A stretch of DNA of 64,000 nucleotides from Paracoccus sediminicola. GTDB lineage: Bacteria > Pseudomonadota > Alphaproteobacteria > Rhodobacterales > Rhodobacteraceae. The translations under genes were made by a program, and so were the position numbers. Within the stretch, counting starts at the first letter, position 1; each line of letters begins with the position of its first letter. Where the stretch lies: contig NZ_CP115768.1 of assembly GCF_027912835.1 (NCBI RefSeq), positions 2,658,501-2,722,500 on the forward strand, in the 5' to 3' direction. The notes under the pieces were generated by a model. The model had not been told where the DNA came from and searched no databases. It was given only the letters and a program-made list of their open reading frames with translations. Of the stretch, positions 36,854 to 46,442 are shown piece by piece.

Positions 36854-38734
36854 ATGGGCCAGTTCAGCTCTGTCGCCGACCGCGATGCGGTCGAGCAGGA
36901 AATGCCGTATGAGGCGCGCGACAATGGGCGCACCATCTATGAGTTTCTGACCCGGACAGCCGAACGTTTCCCGGATCGGCCCGCAGTCTCGTTTCAGCTT
37001 CTCGCCGGGCCGCGGGATCATGCCACCACGCTGAGCTGGTCCGAGCTGCGCGAGCGCGTGACGGAAACCGCCAATCTGTTGCGCAAGCTGGGCGTCGGTC
37101 CGTCCGACACCGTTGCCTTCATCCTGCCAAACAGCATCGAGACTCCGGTCGTACTTCTGGCCGGCATGACGGCGGGGATCGTCAATCCGATCAACCCCTT
37201 GCTGGAGCCAGAGCATATTTCGGCCATCCTGCGCTCGACCAATGCCAAGGTGGTGGTGACGCTAAAATCTTTCCCCAAGACCGATGTGGCGCAGAAAACG
37301 GCGCAGGCGGTAAGGGATGCGCCCAATGTCGAGCATGTGCTCGAGATCGACCTGAACAGGCATCTGACCGGGGTGAAGAAATTCATTGTCCCGCTGGCGC
37401 GCCCGAAAATGCCGGTCAAGCACCACGCCCAGGTGCATCAGTTCGAGGCCTCGGTATCGGCCGAGAATCACAACCGCCTGGATTTCGACGACCCCAGCGA
37501 GGACCGTGTCGCGGCCTATTTCCACACGGGCGGCACAACCGGAATGCCCAAGGTCGCGCAGCATAAATACTCGGGCATGATCTATAACGGGTTCCTCGGA
37601 GGCACGCTGCTGTTCGATGAAACCGATGTGCTGATCTGCCCATTGCCGCTCTTCCATGTCTTCGCCGCCTATCCGGTGCTGATGAGCTGCATCGCCTCGG
37701 GTGCGCATATGGTCATGCCGACCCCTGCCGGGTATCGCGGCGATGGGGTCTTCGACAATTTCTGGAAGCTGATCGAACGCTGGCAGGTGACCTTCCTGAT
37801 CACCGTGCCGACCGCGATCTCGGCGCTGATGCAGCGCAAGGTGGATGCCGATGTGTCCTCGCTGCGCACGGCGATTTCGGGCTCGGCGGCGCTGCCGATC
37901 GAACTTTATAACCGCTTCAAGGCCGCGACCGGCGTCGAGATTGCGGAAGGTTACGGGCTGACCGAGGCGACCTGCCTTGTGTCCTGCAATCCGGTGGACG
38001 GGATGAAGAAGGTCGGCTCGGTCGGTCTGCCGCTGCCCTATACGAAGGTGCGAATCCTGAACAAGCGGGACGGCGCTTTCGTGGAATGCGGCACTGACGA
38101 GGTGGGCGAGATCTGCGTGGCCAATCCGGGGGTGTTCGAGGGTTCGACCTATACCGAGGCCGAGAAGAACAATGATCTGTTCGCGGAGGAGCGTTTCCTG
38201 CGCACCGGAGATCTTGGGCGGATCGATGCGGATGGATATCTCTGGATCACCGGCCGCGCCAAGGACCTGATCATCCGAGGCGGCCATAATCTTGACCCCG
38301 CCGAGATCGAGGACGCGCTGCTCTCGCATCCCGCCGTGGCTTTTGCCGGAGCGATCGGACAGCCCGACGCCTTCGCGGGCGAGCTGCCCTGTGCCTATGT
38401 CGAACTGGTTGCGGATAGCGAGGTCACCGTGGATGAGCTGCTGGAACACGCCAAACCGCGCATCCATGAACGCGCGGCGGTGCCGAAATATCTCGAAATC
38501 CTCGACGAATTGCCCAAAACCGCGGTGGGTAAGATCTTCAAGCCGGATCTGCGGAAAATGGCGATCCGTCGGGTCTATGACGAGGCGTTGCAAGGCACCG
38601 GCGCCAGTGTCGCCGAGATCGTCGATGACAAAAAGCGTGGGCTTGTGGCCCGGATCAAGGGGGGCGAGGGCACCGATCAGGCCGCTGTACGTCAGAAGCT
38701 CGGCGAATTCACCCGGCCCTGGGACTGGGCATAA
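36854..38734 (+). CDS. Acyl-CoA synthetase (AMP-forming)
   Basis: A 626-residue ANL-superfamily enzyme activating a carboxylic acid to an acyl-CoA. The P-loop-like motif is HTGGTTGMPK, followed by EGYGLTEAT, the RTGDLG hinge region and the catalytic C-terminal Lys in PKTAVGKIFK. A C-terminal tail of about 50 residues goes beyond the usual domain. I chose the ATG at 36854, after GGGGGGAATA. Substrate unknown; a fatty or aryl acid. It is monocistronic as far as visible. Confidence 0.9.
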   Translation: MGQFSSVADRDAVEQEMPYEARDNGRTIYEFLTRTAERFPDRPAVSFQLLAGPRDHATTLSWSELRERVTETANLLRKLGVGPSDTVAFILPNSIETPVVLLAGMTAGIVNPINPLLEPEHISAILRSTNAKVVVTLKSFPKTDVAQKTAQAVRDAPNVEHVLEIDLNRHLTGVKKFIVPLARPKMPVKHHAQVHQFEASVSAENHNRLDFDDPSEDRVAAYFHTGGTTGMPKVAQHKYSGMIYNGFLGGTLLFDETDVLICPLPLFHVFAAYPVLMSCIASGAHMVMPTPAGYRGDGVFDNFWKLIERWQVTFLITVPTAISALMQRKVDADVSSLRTAISGSAALPIELYNRFKAATGVEIAEGYGLTEATCLVSCNPVDGMKKVGSVGLPLPYTKVRILNKRDGAFVECGTDEVGEICVANPGVFEGSTYTEAEKNNDLFAEERFLRTGDLGRIDADGYLWITGRAKDLIIRGGHNLDPAEIEDALLSHPAVAFAGAIGQPDAFAGELPCAYVELVADSEVTVDELLEHAKPRIHERAAVPKYLEILDELPKTAVGKIFKPDLRKMAIRRVYDEALQGTGASVAEIVDDKKRGLVARIKGGEGTDQAAVRQKLGEFTRPWDWA

Positions 38735-38853
38735 GCAGCAAGTCCATGTGGCACGCAGCAACGGGTTGATCCCGCTGCCGTGACAGGACACTCTGTCCAC
38801 GATCCGGGCAGCGGCCCCGGTGCCAGCAAGTGACGGGCGGACCGGACAGCCAT

Positions 38854-39765
38854 ATGCCGAAACTGACGATCTTCTATATCGCCGATCCCGCGAATTACGA
38901 CATCATGTCCTGCACGCTGCTTGCCTCGATCCGCCAGGCTTTCGGGGACAGCGTCAAGACCATCGGCTATTGCTCCGAGCACATGATCGACGATGTGCAC
39001 CCCGCGGTGTTCAAGGCCCATGAGATGATGGGCGGCGAGATCCGTTCGATGAAGACAGAAGGGATGTGGGACGAGCCTTATCCACATGGCAACAAGATCA
39101 TCGCCGCCCTTCAGCCGCGCGAGACGGAATATTCCGCCTTTGTCGACACGGATGTGCTGTTCCTGCGCCCGAACAGTCCCGACAATCTGATCCGGCCCGG
39201 GCATGTCGCCTGTTCGGTCGCGGCCTCGATGGTCTGGGCCGAGCAGTCGATCTGGGATGATGTCTACGGCGCCTTCGATATGCCGCTGCCCGAAGAGCGG
39301 GTGTCGTTGATGCGGCGCGGCTCGAATGTACTGCCCTATTACAGCTCGGGCTTCGTGGTATTCCCCGAGGCTGATGGACCGGCAGGGCGGTTCGCCGATA
39401 TGTGGTATGAGACCGCGCGGACCATCGACCGGGTCGAGACCATCCCGCGGCGGCGGCCCTATCTGGATCAGCTCAGCCTGCCCGTCGCCATCCGCCGCTC
39501 CGGCCTCGGCTGGAGCGAGATCCCCGAGGAACATCACTATATCCTCGGCGGCAAGCTGCGCGGTGAGCCTCTGCCACAGGACCGAGAGATCTACACAGTC
39601 CACTACCGAAACAACAATCTTCTGAGCGAGGTCGGGCTTCGAAAGCCTGCGCGGCAGATGCTGAACGCACAGACCGGCGTGCGCTTCGTGCGCCGTCTGG
39701 TCAATACGCCTGACGCAGATCGTGAACGGGAAGCAGAGGCGGACAGCCAGGACGAGCTGGAATAG
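38854..39765 (+). CDS. Putative GT-A-type glycosyltransferase
   Basis: A 303-residue protein starting MPKLTIFYIADPANYDIMSC. A DxD motif lies in FVDTDVLFLRP (about residues 94-104), the nucleotide-sugar/metal site of GT-A enzymes such as GT8-like families. It ends in an acidic tail. Donor and acceptor unknown. It is the first gene of the surface-glycan region. The ATG at 38854 is preferred over an in-frame GTG 24 bp earlier. Confidence 0.65.
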   Translation: MPKLTIFYIADPANYDIMSCTLLASIRQAFGDSVKTIGYCSEHMIDDVHPAVFKAHEMMGGEIRSMKTEGMWDEPYPHGNKIIAALQPRETEYSAFVDTDVLFLRPNSPDNLIRPGHVACSVAASMVWAEQSIWDDVYGAFDMPLPEERVSLMRRGSNVLPYYSSGFVVFPEADGPAGRFADMWYETARTIDRVETIPRRRPYLDQLSLPVAIRRSGLGWSEIPEEHHYILGGKLRGEPLPQDREIYTVHYRNNNLLSEVGLRKPARQMLNAQTGVRFVRRLVNTPDADREREAEADSQDELE

Positions 39766-39873
39766 GATCGCCGCGTTGTCCGCCGAACCGGGTAACGACG
39801 TTGCGCCGCAGGCACTGGCCGCTTTGGCGCGACTGGTCTAGAAGAAAAAGGTCAAGAAACGCCGAGGCACTGC

Positions 39874-40692
39874 ATGAAGCTCGATCGCCGTCCTGTCGCG
39901 TCGCTCTGGATCGGAGAGCGACTTCACTATCTCAACCAGCTCTGCTTGAAGTCGCATCTCCGTCATGGCCATCCGGTGACGCTGTACTGCACCGATGATG
40001 TGCAGAATGCGCCCGAAGGCGTCGAGATCCGGCCTGCCTCCGAGATCATGCGGATCGACATGGAGCTGGTGAACGATACCTCGGCCTCGTTCCTGTCCAA
40101 CGTGTTCCGCTACAAGATGATTCGCCAGACCGGCGCGGTGTGGATCGACTGCGATGCGTTCTGCCACCAACCCTTCCCGGATGAATGGGAGTGGATCTTT
40201 GCCGGCCACGGGATGCGCGGGGCGCTGAATTGCGGCGTGGTCGGACTGCCAAAGGAATGCGAGCTGATGGATCAGCTTCTGGATTACTACGAGAATCTGC
40301 CCGATTATCCCGCATGGTGGAACAAGAAGCAGCGCAAGCAGATGGACCGGATCAAGGCCAAGGGCGGGCTGTCGCACGCGGCCTCGATCTACAAGGCGGA
40401 ACGCACCGCGTTCGGCCCGCAGGCCTTTACCTGGTTCGCACAGCAGACCGGCGATATCGAAAGGGCGATGGGCTCTGACGTCCTGTATCCGGTGCCGTTC
40501 CAGCTGAACGATATTTTCTATGACCCGCATGGCCGCGTTGAGGGGTGGTTCACCGAAGACACGCTGTCTGTGCATCTGTACACCAACGGCACCAAGCCCT
40601 GGTGGCGGAAGAACCCGCCTTTGGCCAATTCCTATGCCGCCCGCATGTGTGACGAGGTGGGTATCGATCCTGCTGCGGCTCTGGAAAACTAG
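39874..40692 (+). CDS. GT32-like glycosyltransferase
   Basis: A 272-residue protein with the layout of alpha-1,4-glycosyltransferase/Gb3 synthase-like enzymes: an N-terminal fold with SLWIGERLHYLNQLCLKSHL, and the donor site VWIDCDAF (DxD) near residues 90-97. Such enzymes add sugars to capsules or LPS. It lies 108 bp after the previous glycosyltransferase and 19 bp before the sulfotransferase. Confidence 0.72.
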   Translation: MKLDRRPVASLWIGERLHYLNQLCLKSHLRHGHPVTLYCTDDVQNAPEGVEIRPASEIMRIDMELVNDTSASFLSNVFRYKMIRQTGAVWIDCDAFCHQPFPDEWEWIFAGHGMRGALNCGVVGLPKECELMDQLLDYYENLPDYPAWWNKKQRKQMDRIKAKGGLSHAASIYKAERTAFGPQAFTWFAQQTGDIERAMGSDVLYPVPFQLNDIFYDPHGRVEGWFTEDTLSVHLYTNGTKPWWRKNPPLANSYAARMCDEVGIDPAAALEN

Positions 40693-40711
40693 GTCTGACG
40701 GGGGCAAGCGC

Positions 40712-41367
40712 ATGCCGATCTTCAGCAAGGGCGACACGCGAATCTACTTCGCCCATGTGCCGAAAACGGCCGGAAGCGCGCTATATCTGACCTTCCTGGC
40801 GAATGGCTGGACCATCGCGAATGTCGAATCCGCGAACCGGAAGGGTCGCATCGGCCATCGGCTGTTTACCGAATTCGGCATCGAAGAGGTGCCGACCGAG
40901 GGCGAAAAGGGCGATTACCCCTACCCGATGCAGCACGCGACGCGCGAGATCTGGGAAAGCTGGGGGCCGTTCGATGCCAGCTTTGCGGTGATCCGCGATC
41001 CTCTGGCGCGGTTCAGCTCGATCCTGCGCTATGAATACGGGCTGCGACCCCGCGACATGTCGCTCGAAGAATTCTCCGGTCCCGCTTCCGGAGGGTGCGC
41101 ATGCTGGCCAGTGGAAAGAAGCGGGGGATCATTCCGATCGGCTTTCTGCCGCAACACCGCTTCGTCGCGCCGGAAACCGAGATATTCCATGTCGAACGGG
41201 ATTTCGACTCGCGTATCGCCGCGCGGTTCGGCTTCGAGAAACCCGAAACACGCGAAATCAACAAGAGCAAGCATGAGCAGCTTGAGCTGACCGATGACAT
41301 GGTTGATTGGGTCCGGAACTACTACGCCAAGGATTTCGAGACGTTCGGCTATGACCGCCCGTCCTGA
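40712..41367 (+). pseudogene. Sulfotransferase, frameshifted
   Basis: The first part (about 125 codons from the ATG at 40712) has the PAPS 5'-phosphosulfate loop FAHVPKTAGSALY and the 3'-phosphate motif VIRDPLARFSS of carbohydrate sulfotransferases. Near 41074-41094 the reading frame is lost; the matching C-terminal part continues in another frame (from about 41095: VRMLASGKKRGIIPIGFLPQ) to a stop at 41367. The sequence is one base short for a continuous frame. It is either a real inactivation, a slippage site or a sequencing error at a GC-rich inverted repeat (TCCGG/CCGGA). Intact, it would be about 218 residues. Confidence 0.8.
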
Positions 41368-41378
41368 GTGATGCAACT

Positions 41379-43211
41379 GTGAAGCTGACCCGTCATATAA
41401 GCCCGCATGGCACGGTCATGGCGGTGTCGATGATGAAGGATGAGGCACCGTTTCTGCTGGAATGGTTCGCCCATCATCTTGCGGTCGGATTCACCGACAT
41501 TCTCGTCTACACCAATGACTGCTCCGACGGCACGGTCGAGATGCTGCAACGTCTGGAACAGCTTGGCGTCGGCCATCATCGTCCGAACAACATACCCGAG
41601 GGCGTCAAGCCTCAGCCCTCGGCGATCCAGCATGCGCAGCGCGAGCCTCTGGTTCAGCAGGCGGATTGGGTGATGCTGTTCGATGCTGACGAGTTTCTGT
41701 GCATCAACCATCCCGCCGGCCATCTGGACGGGCTGCTGGCTGACGTGGTGGCGCGGGATGCGAACGGGATCGTCGTCACCTGGCGGATCTTTGGCTCGAA
41801 CGGCGTGGTGGACTGGTCGCGCGCGCCGGTGACCGAGCAATATACCCGCGCCGCGCCGCCGCTATGGAACAAGGGGTGGGGGGTCAAGACGCTGTTCCGC
41901 TTCGATCCTGAATATTGGAAGCTCGGCATTCACCGGCCCTCGATCAAGAACAAGCATCTGGATGACGGTTTTCCCGACAGCGTGAAATGGCTGAACGGCT
42001 CTGGTCAGCAGATGGAGGATTACTTCAAGTTTCGCGGCTGGCGCTCGATCAGGCGGACGCTCGGCTATGACTGGGTTCAGCTTAATCACTATGCGATCAA
42101 ATCGGTGGACAGCTATGCGGCACGGCGCTTTCGGGGCAATGTGAACAACAAGAAGGACAAGTATAACGCCGAATACTGGTCGCTTCAGGACCGCAACGAG
42201 GTTTCCGATACCAGCATCCTGCGGCATGCGCCGCGCCGGGCCGAGATCATGGCGGCGCTGCTGAATGACCCGGTGCTGTCGAAGCTGCATTTCGCGGCGC
42301 TGGACGCGCTGGAGGCTCGACTTGACGAGTATCGCCGGACCGACGCCTATGCCGAGCTGCGCGAAAACCTGATCGAGGCGGGCAAGGTGCCCATCACCAG
42401 CGTCGAGGCAAAGCCGCCCAAACCCCGCGACCCTGCCAAGATCGCCGCACTCATGTCGGAGGTCGAAGAGCGGGCGAACTCGGGTTCGGGCAGTGCGCGA
42501 AAATCCGCGCCGGCGTCGGGTTGGGGCGCGATCGGGGTGTCGCATTATGTCGATGGCAGGATCGTCCCATCGACCGATGAGAGCATCGACTGGGTCGACT
42601 CGCAGGAGATCGCGCTACCTTGCGATCCGGGCATTTTCACGCAGGATGCGCTGATGGCGGTGCTGGCCGGGAAGTTCGACCGGCGCAACGGGCGCAACAT
42701 CCGTTCCTACCTCTCCGGCAGCCGCCGCGTGCTCGATTTGGGTGCCGGGATCGGCCTGCCCGCGATGCGGGCGGCGCAGCAGGATGACGGCACTGTGTTT
42801 CTTGTTCAGGATTCGCAGCCGGGCATGGCCAAGGCAGTGGCGCTGATCCGAGAGCGGAACGGGCTGGCCGACACAGCCCACCTGCGCTTCGTCGACGGCC
42901 CGCTGGTTCTGGCAGCCGACAGCGGCGACGAAGCAGGCGGTCTTTCGGCCTGCCTGCGCGAATTCCGCCCCGATGTGCTGCGCATCTCGTCCCGAGCAGG
43001 GCTGCCGGCGAACCGTCTCGCCGCTCAGGAGCTCGGCATGATCGCGCGGGTCATTCTGCCCTTCGAAAGCGAGGATGAGGCCGAAGCGCTTCGCAAAGAA
43101 TTCGGGCCGGTTCTTGAACAAAAAGGCTTTTTCGAGAATAGGGATGCTGCTGGCGGCGGCTCGCTGAGTTATGATCGCTCTGCTCTCGATATGCGTGGCG
43201 ATGCGCGATAG
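41379..43211 (+). CDS. GT2 glycosyltransferase fused to a methyltransferase-like domain
   Basis: A 610-residue protein with a GTG start. Residues 1-330 are a glycosyltransferase-2-like domain (MMKDEAPFLLEWFAHH, YTNDCSDGT, and the metal site FDADEFL). After a Pro/Ser-rich linker, residues about 390-610 look like a Rossmann methyltransferase-like domain with RRVLDLGAGIGLPAM as motif I, but later motifs are weak. It is a relative of the gene at 44440. It probably adds, and perhaps modifies, a sugar of the surface glycan. Confidence 0.78.
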   Translation: MKLTRHISPHGTVMAVSMMKDEAPFLLEWFAHHLAVGFTDILVYTNDCSDGTVEMLQRLEQLGVGHHRPNNIPEGVKPQPSAIQHAQREPLVQQADWVMLFDADEFLCINHPAGHLDGLLADVVARDANGIVVTWRIFGSNGVVDWSRAPVTEQYTRAAPPLWNKGWGVKTLFRFDPEYWKLGIHRPSIKNKHLDDGFPDSVKWLNGSGQQMEDYFKFRGWRSIRRTLGYDWVQLNHYAIKSVDSYAARRFRGNVNNKKDKYNAEYWSLQDRNEVSDTSILRHAPRRAEIMAALLNDPVLSKLHFAALDALEARLDEYRRTDAYAELRENLIEAGKVPITSVEAKPPKPRDPAKIAALMSEVEERANSGSGSARKSAPASGWGAIGVSHYVDGRIVPSTDESIDWVDSQEIALPCDPGIFTQDALMAVLAGKFDRRNGRNIRSYLSGSRRVLDLGAGIGLPAMRAAQQDDGTVFLVQDSQPGMAKAVALIRERNGLADTAHLRFVDGPLVLAADSGDEAGGLSACLREFRPDVLRISSRAGLPANRLAAQELGMIARVILPFESEDEAEALRKEFGPVLEQKGFFENRDAAGGGSLSYDRSALDMRGDAR

Positions 43212-43239
43212 GGACAGCCAGTAGAGAAACGAGGATGTG

Positions 43240-44412
43240 ATGAGTACCAAAATCGCGGTTGCCGGTCTCGGCTATGTGGGATTGTCCAACGCCGTGCTGC
43301 TGGCGCAGCATAACAAGGTCGTGGCGCTGGATGTGGCGCAGGACCGGGTCGAGATGATCAATAACCGGCAGTCGCCGATCGAGGACGCGGAAATCAGCGA
43401 CTTCCTCGCCAATCGCGAACTGGATCTGACGGCGACGCTCGACCCCGAAGAAGCCTTTGCTGATGCCGAATTCGTGGTGATCTCGACCCCGACGAATTAC
43501 GATGCCAGGACCAACCGCTTTGACACCTCGACCGTGGAGTCGGTGCTGGCCGATGTGCATCGGATCAACCCGAATGCGGTGGCCATCGTCAAATCCACGA
43601 TCCCGGTCGGTTTCGTGGATCGGATCCGGGCCGAGATGGGCTGGGACAACGTGATCTTTTCGCCGGAATTCCTGCGCGAGGGCAAGGCGCTCTACGATAA
43701 CCTGCACCCCTCGCGCATCGTCGTCGGCGAGCGGTCGGACCGGGCCGAGCGCTTCGCCAATCTGCTGGTTGACGGCGCCATTCGCAAGGACATGCCGGTG
43801 CTGTTCTGCGGTGCGGTCGAGGCCGAGGCGATCAAGCTGTTCTCGAACACCTATCTCGCCCTGCGCGTCGCCTATTTCAACGAGCTGGACAGCTATGCCA
43901 TCGCCCATAACCTGAACTCGCGCGAGATCATCGACGGCGTCTGCCTCGATCCGCGGATCGGCGATTTCTACAATAACCCAAGCTTCGGTTACGGTGGCTA
44001 TTGCCTGCCCAAGGACACCAAGCAGCTGCTGGCGAATTACGATCAGGTGCCGCAGAACCTCATCTCGGCCATCGTCGAATCCAATCGGACACGGAAGGAT
44101 TTCGTCTCGGATCAGATCGTGGCGCGCAAGCCTGCGGTGGTGGGCGTCTACCGGCTGGTGATGAAAGCGGGTTCGGATAATTTCCGCGACAGCTCGATTC
44201 AGGGGATCATGAAGCGGATCAAGGCCAAGGGGATCGAGGTCATCGTCTATGAGCCGGTGCTTCAGGAAGATCTGTTCTTCAACAGCCGTGTCACCCGCGA
44301 TCTGGAGGCGTTCAAGGCTGAAAGCGATATCATCCTTGCCAACCGGCTGTCCTCGGATATCTCCGATGTGGCCAGCAAGGTCTATACGCGCGATCTCTTC
44401 GGGGTTGACTGA
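43240..44412 (+). CDS. ugd: UDP-glucose 6-dehydrogenase
   Basis: A 390-residue NAD-dependent enzyme oxidising UDP-glucose to UDP-glucuronate. [10 protein letters not shown] is the NAD-binding loop, STPTNYD and [10 protein letters not shown] follow, and the catalytic Cys is in [12 protein letters not shown]. It resembles the shorter, about 390-residue type found in capsule clusters. Its product would supply glucuronic acid to the glycan made by the flanking glycosyltransferases. GAGG precedes the GTGATG start. Confidence 0.93.
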   Translation: MSTKIAVAGLGYVGLSNAVLLAQHNKVVALDVAQDRVEMINNRQSPIEDAEISDFLANRELDLTATLDPEEAFADAEFVVISTPTNYDARTNRFDTSTVESVLADVHRINPNAVAIVKSTIPVGFVDRIRAEMGWDNVIFSPEFLREGKALYDNLHPSRIVVGERSDRAERFANLLVDGAIRKDMPVLFCGAVEAEAIKLFSNTYLALRVAYFNELDSYAIAHNLNSREIIDGVCLDPRIGDFYNNPSFGYGGYCLPKDTKQLLANYDQVPQNLISAIVESNRTRKDFVSDQIVARKPAVVGVYRLVMKAGSDNFRDSSIQGIMKRIKAKGIEVIVYEPVLQEDLFFNSRVTRDLEAFKAESDIILANRLSSDISDVASKVYTRDLFGVD

Positions 44413-44439
44413 TCTGGGCGCGGCGGTCCCGATACCGGC

Positions 44440-45477
44440 ATGAAGATCCTGTCCGCCACCACGATCCGAAACGAAGGCCCCTATCTGCTGGAGTGGATCG
44501 CCTGGCATCAGATGCTGGGCGTGACCGATTTCCTCGTCTACTCCAATGACTGCGAGGATGGCAGCGACCGTCTGCTGGACCTGCTGGACAGTCACGCTGT
44601 GATCTCGCATCAGCGCCATGACCCTCCCTCCGGCAAGTCGATTCAATGGAGCGCGCTTCATTCGGCTTGGCGACACGATCTGCGCAAGCGCGCCGACTGG
44701 ATGCTTATCTCGGACCTCGATGAGTTCCCGGTCATTCATGCAGGGGCGGGGCGTCTGGCCGATCTCATCGGCGCGGTTCCTGCGGATACCGACGCCATCG
44801 CGCTGCCTTGGAGGCTGTTCGGTGCGAATGGGCGCTCTGATATTGCCGACGCGCCGGTGACCGCGCAATTCAACCGCGCAGCGCCGCCCGGTATGATCCA
44901 TCCCATCGCGGCGACATTTTTCAAGTCGCTGTTCCGGCCCAAGTCGTTCGCCGGCGCCGGTGTGCACAGGCCCCGGCACCGCAAGGAACAGATCCCAAAC
45001 TGGGTCGATGGCTCTGGTCTGGCGATGCCGTCATATATCGGTGAGCGCGACAAGCGGTTGTCCCTGCTCGGCGTGCATGAGAATCGCGCTTTGGCCGAGA
45101 TGCATCACTACTCTCTGCGCTCTGCTCAGGGCTTCATGGTCAAATCGCAGCGCGGGCTTCCGAATCGCTCATCGAAGCGGATCGATCTGGCTTATTGGAT
45201 CGAGCGCAATTTCAACGCTGTCGAGAACGCCGCCGCACTGCGCTTCCAGCCAGCGCTCGTGCAGCGAATCGAGGCATTGAAGGCCCTGCCCGGCGTGGCG
45301 GATCTTCACCGTTCCGCAATAGACTGGCATCGTACCCGGTTCCGCCAGATTGTCGCGACGCCGCAAGGATACGAGCTGTTCTGCCGGATCAGAATCGCTG
45401 CCGAGAGCACGGTGCTGCCGGACGCCGAACAAAGAACGCTGCTACGCATGTTTTCCCGAGTCGAAGCCTCAGGCTGA
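44440..45477 (+). CDS. GT2-family glycosyltransferase
   Basis: A 345-residue protein whose N-terminus (RNEGPYLLEWIAWHQMLG, YSNDCEDGS, SDLDEFPV) closely parallels the N-terminal domain of the protein encoded at 41379, so the two are paralogues flanking ugd. This copy lacks the C-terminal methyltransferase-like domain. It may add a hexuronic or hexose residue; donor unknown. Confidence 0.8.
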   Translation: MKILSATTIRNEGPYLLEWIAWHQMLGVTDFLVYSNDCEDGSDRLLDLLDSHAVISHQRHDPPSGKSIQWSALHSAWRHDLRKRADWMLISDLDEFPVIHAGAGRLADLIGAVPADTDAIALPWRLFGANGRSDIADAPVTAQFNRAAPPGMIHPIAATFFKSLFRPKSFAGAGVHRPRHRKEQIPNWVDGSGLAMPSYIGERDKRLSLLGVHENRALAEMHHYSLRSAQGFMVKSQRGLPNRSSKRIDLAYWIERNFNAVENAAALRFQPALVQRIEALKALPGVADLHRSAIDWHRTRFRQIVATPQGYELFCRIRIAAESTVLPDAEQRTLLRMFSRVEASG

Positions 45478-46022
45478 TCCATTTTATCTGACCTTTTCCC
45501 GAAATATCTCCACGCGGGCAGAGCTGTTAACGATATCTTGAAAAATCTGGAAAGCCGTTTTCCGAGCAGTTTCAGGGTGAACGAAACGGTCCTGGCTTGT
45601 CTTAAAGTTGGATGAAAAAGAATGTTTCTGTGCGTTGCCAGGCTGTCTACCGCGGCTTTTTCCGTGTAATTTACTGTTAAAAATACATAAATCAGGGTGA
45701 TAGGTGACCCGCCTTGCTCGGTAAGGCGCCGCCTCCTTCGAAGGATGAATTTTCAGCCCTTTTTCGTCGCAGAGACGAAATCAGCTAAATTCCAACTTAG
45801 CTTTCACTTGAGAATCGAGCCTTTCTGCGGCAAAACTATACAAGCTGCGTCAGCTGTTTGTCTCTGGTTTTGGTCACTTGTATGTGCGTTAGTTTGAAGA
45901 TGGGCCAGTCGGTTCGGTGTTTTTGTCGTTATATCCCGCTTCCAGTGCGGCTGGCAGGTGGTGACATTGATGGCTGACAGCGCCCGTTACGACCGGTCTT
46001 CCTCCGGCATCCGGGTGTCGGG
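45478..46022. other. AT-rich gap between the two glycan blocks
   Basis: 545 bp visibly richer in A and T than all neighbours, with several A/T runs (for example around 45655-45695 and 45770-45860). I find no convincing gene. It separates two glycan gene blocks and must contain the promoter of the gtrA-to-gtrB cassette. It may also silence or mark horizontally acquired DNA (H-NS/MvaT- or MucR-like binding); that is inference. Confidence 0.6.
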
Positions 46023-46442
46023 ATGGAGTTGACTCGCAACCCGACGGGCGGGCGGCAGCGCTCTACCCCAGAAACCTTCCTTCGCTTTATCGCGGTTGGT
46101 GTGGCCAATACGGCTTTCGGCTATGCGGTGTACGCAATTGCAGTGCTTATGGGTGCGCCGCCTCAGATCGCCCTCGTGCTGCAATTTCTGCTGGGTGCGC
46201 TGTGGAACTATCAGATGCATGCGCGGCTGGTCTTCGCCGTTGAGGGTTGGGGGCGGCTGCCGAAATATATCGGCGCCTACCTGTTGATCTATGCCGTGAA
46301 TGCGGTCGCGCTGCGGCTCCTGCTGGCGCAGGATATGCCTCCGCTTCTGGCTCAGCTCGTGCTTTTGCCCCTTGTCGTGCTCGCATCATGGTTCCTCATC
46401 GGTCGGGTGATGGGCTTTCGTCATCGGCGGAGGCAGGTATGA
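46023..46442 (+). CDS. gtrA-like: GtrA-like membrane protein
   Basis: A 139-residue protein with four membrane helices. FLRFIAVGVANTAFGYAVYA and the second-helix LGALWNYQMHARLVF are GtrA-family signatures (PF04138). GtrA proteins flip polyprenyl-phosphate-linked sugars to the periplasm. It overlaps the next gene by 4 bp and opens the eight-gene cassette. Confidence 0.88.
   Translation: MELTRNPTGGRQRSTPETFLRFIAVGVANTAFGYAVYAIAVLMGAPPQIALVLQFLLGALWNYQMHARLVFAVEGWGRLPKYIGAYLLIYAVNAVALRLLLAQDMPPLLAQLVLLPLVVLASWFLIGRVMGFRHRRRQV

Noticed and set aside
43051..44979. A 642-codon minus-strand open frame
   Set aside because: Covers ugd and parts of two glycosyltransferase genes in antisense; no similarity seen.
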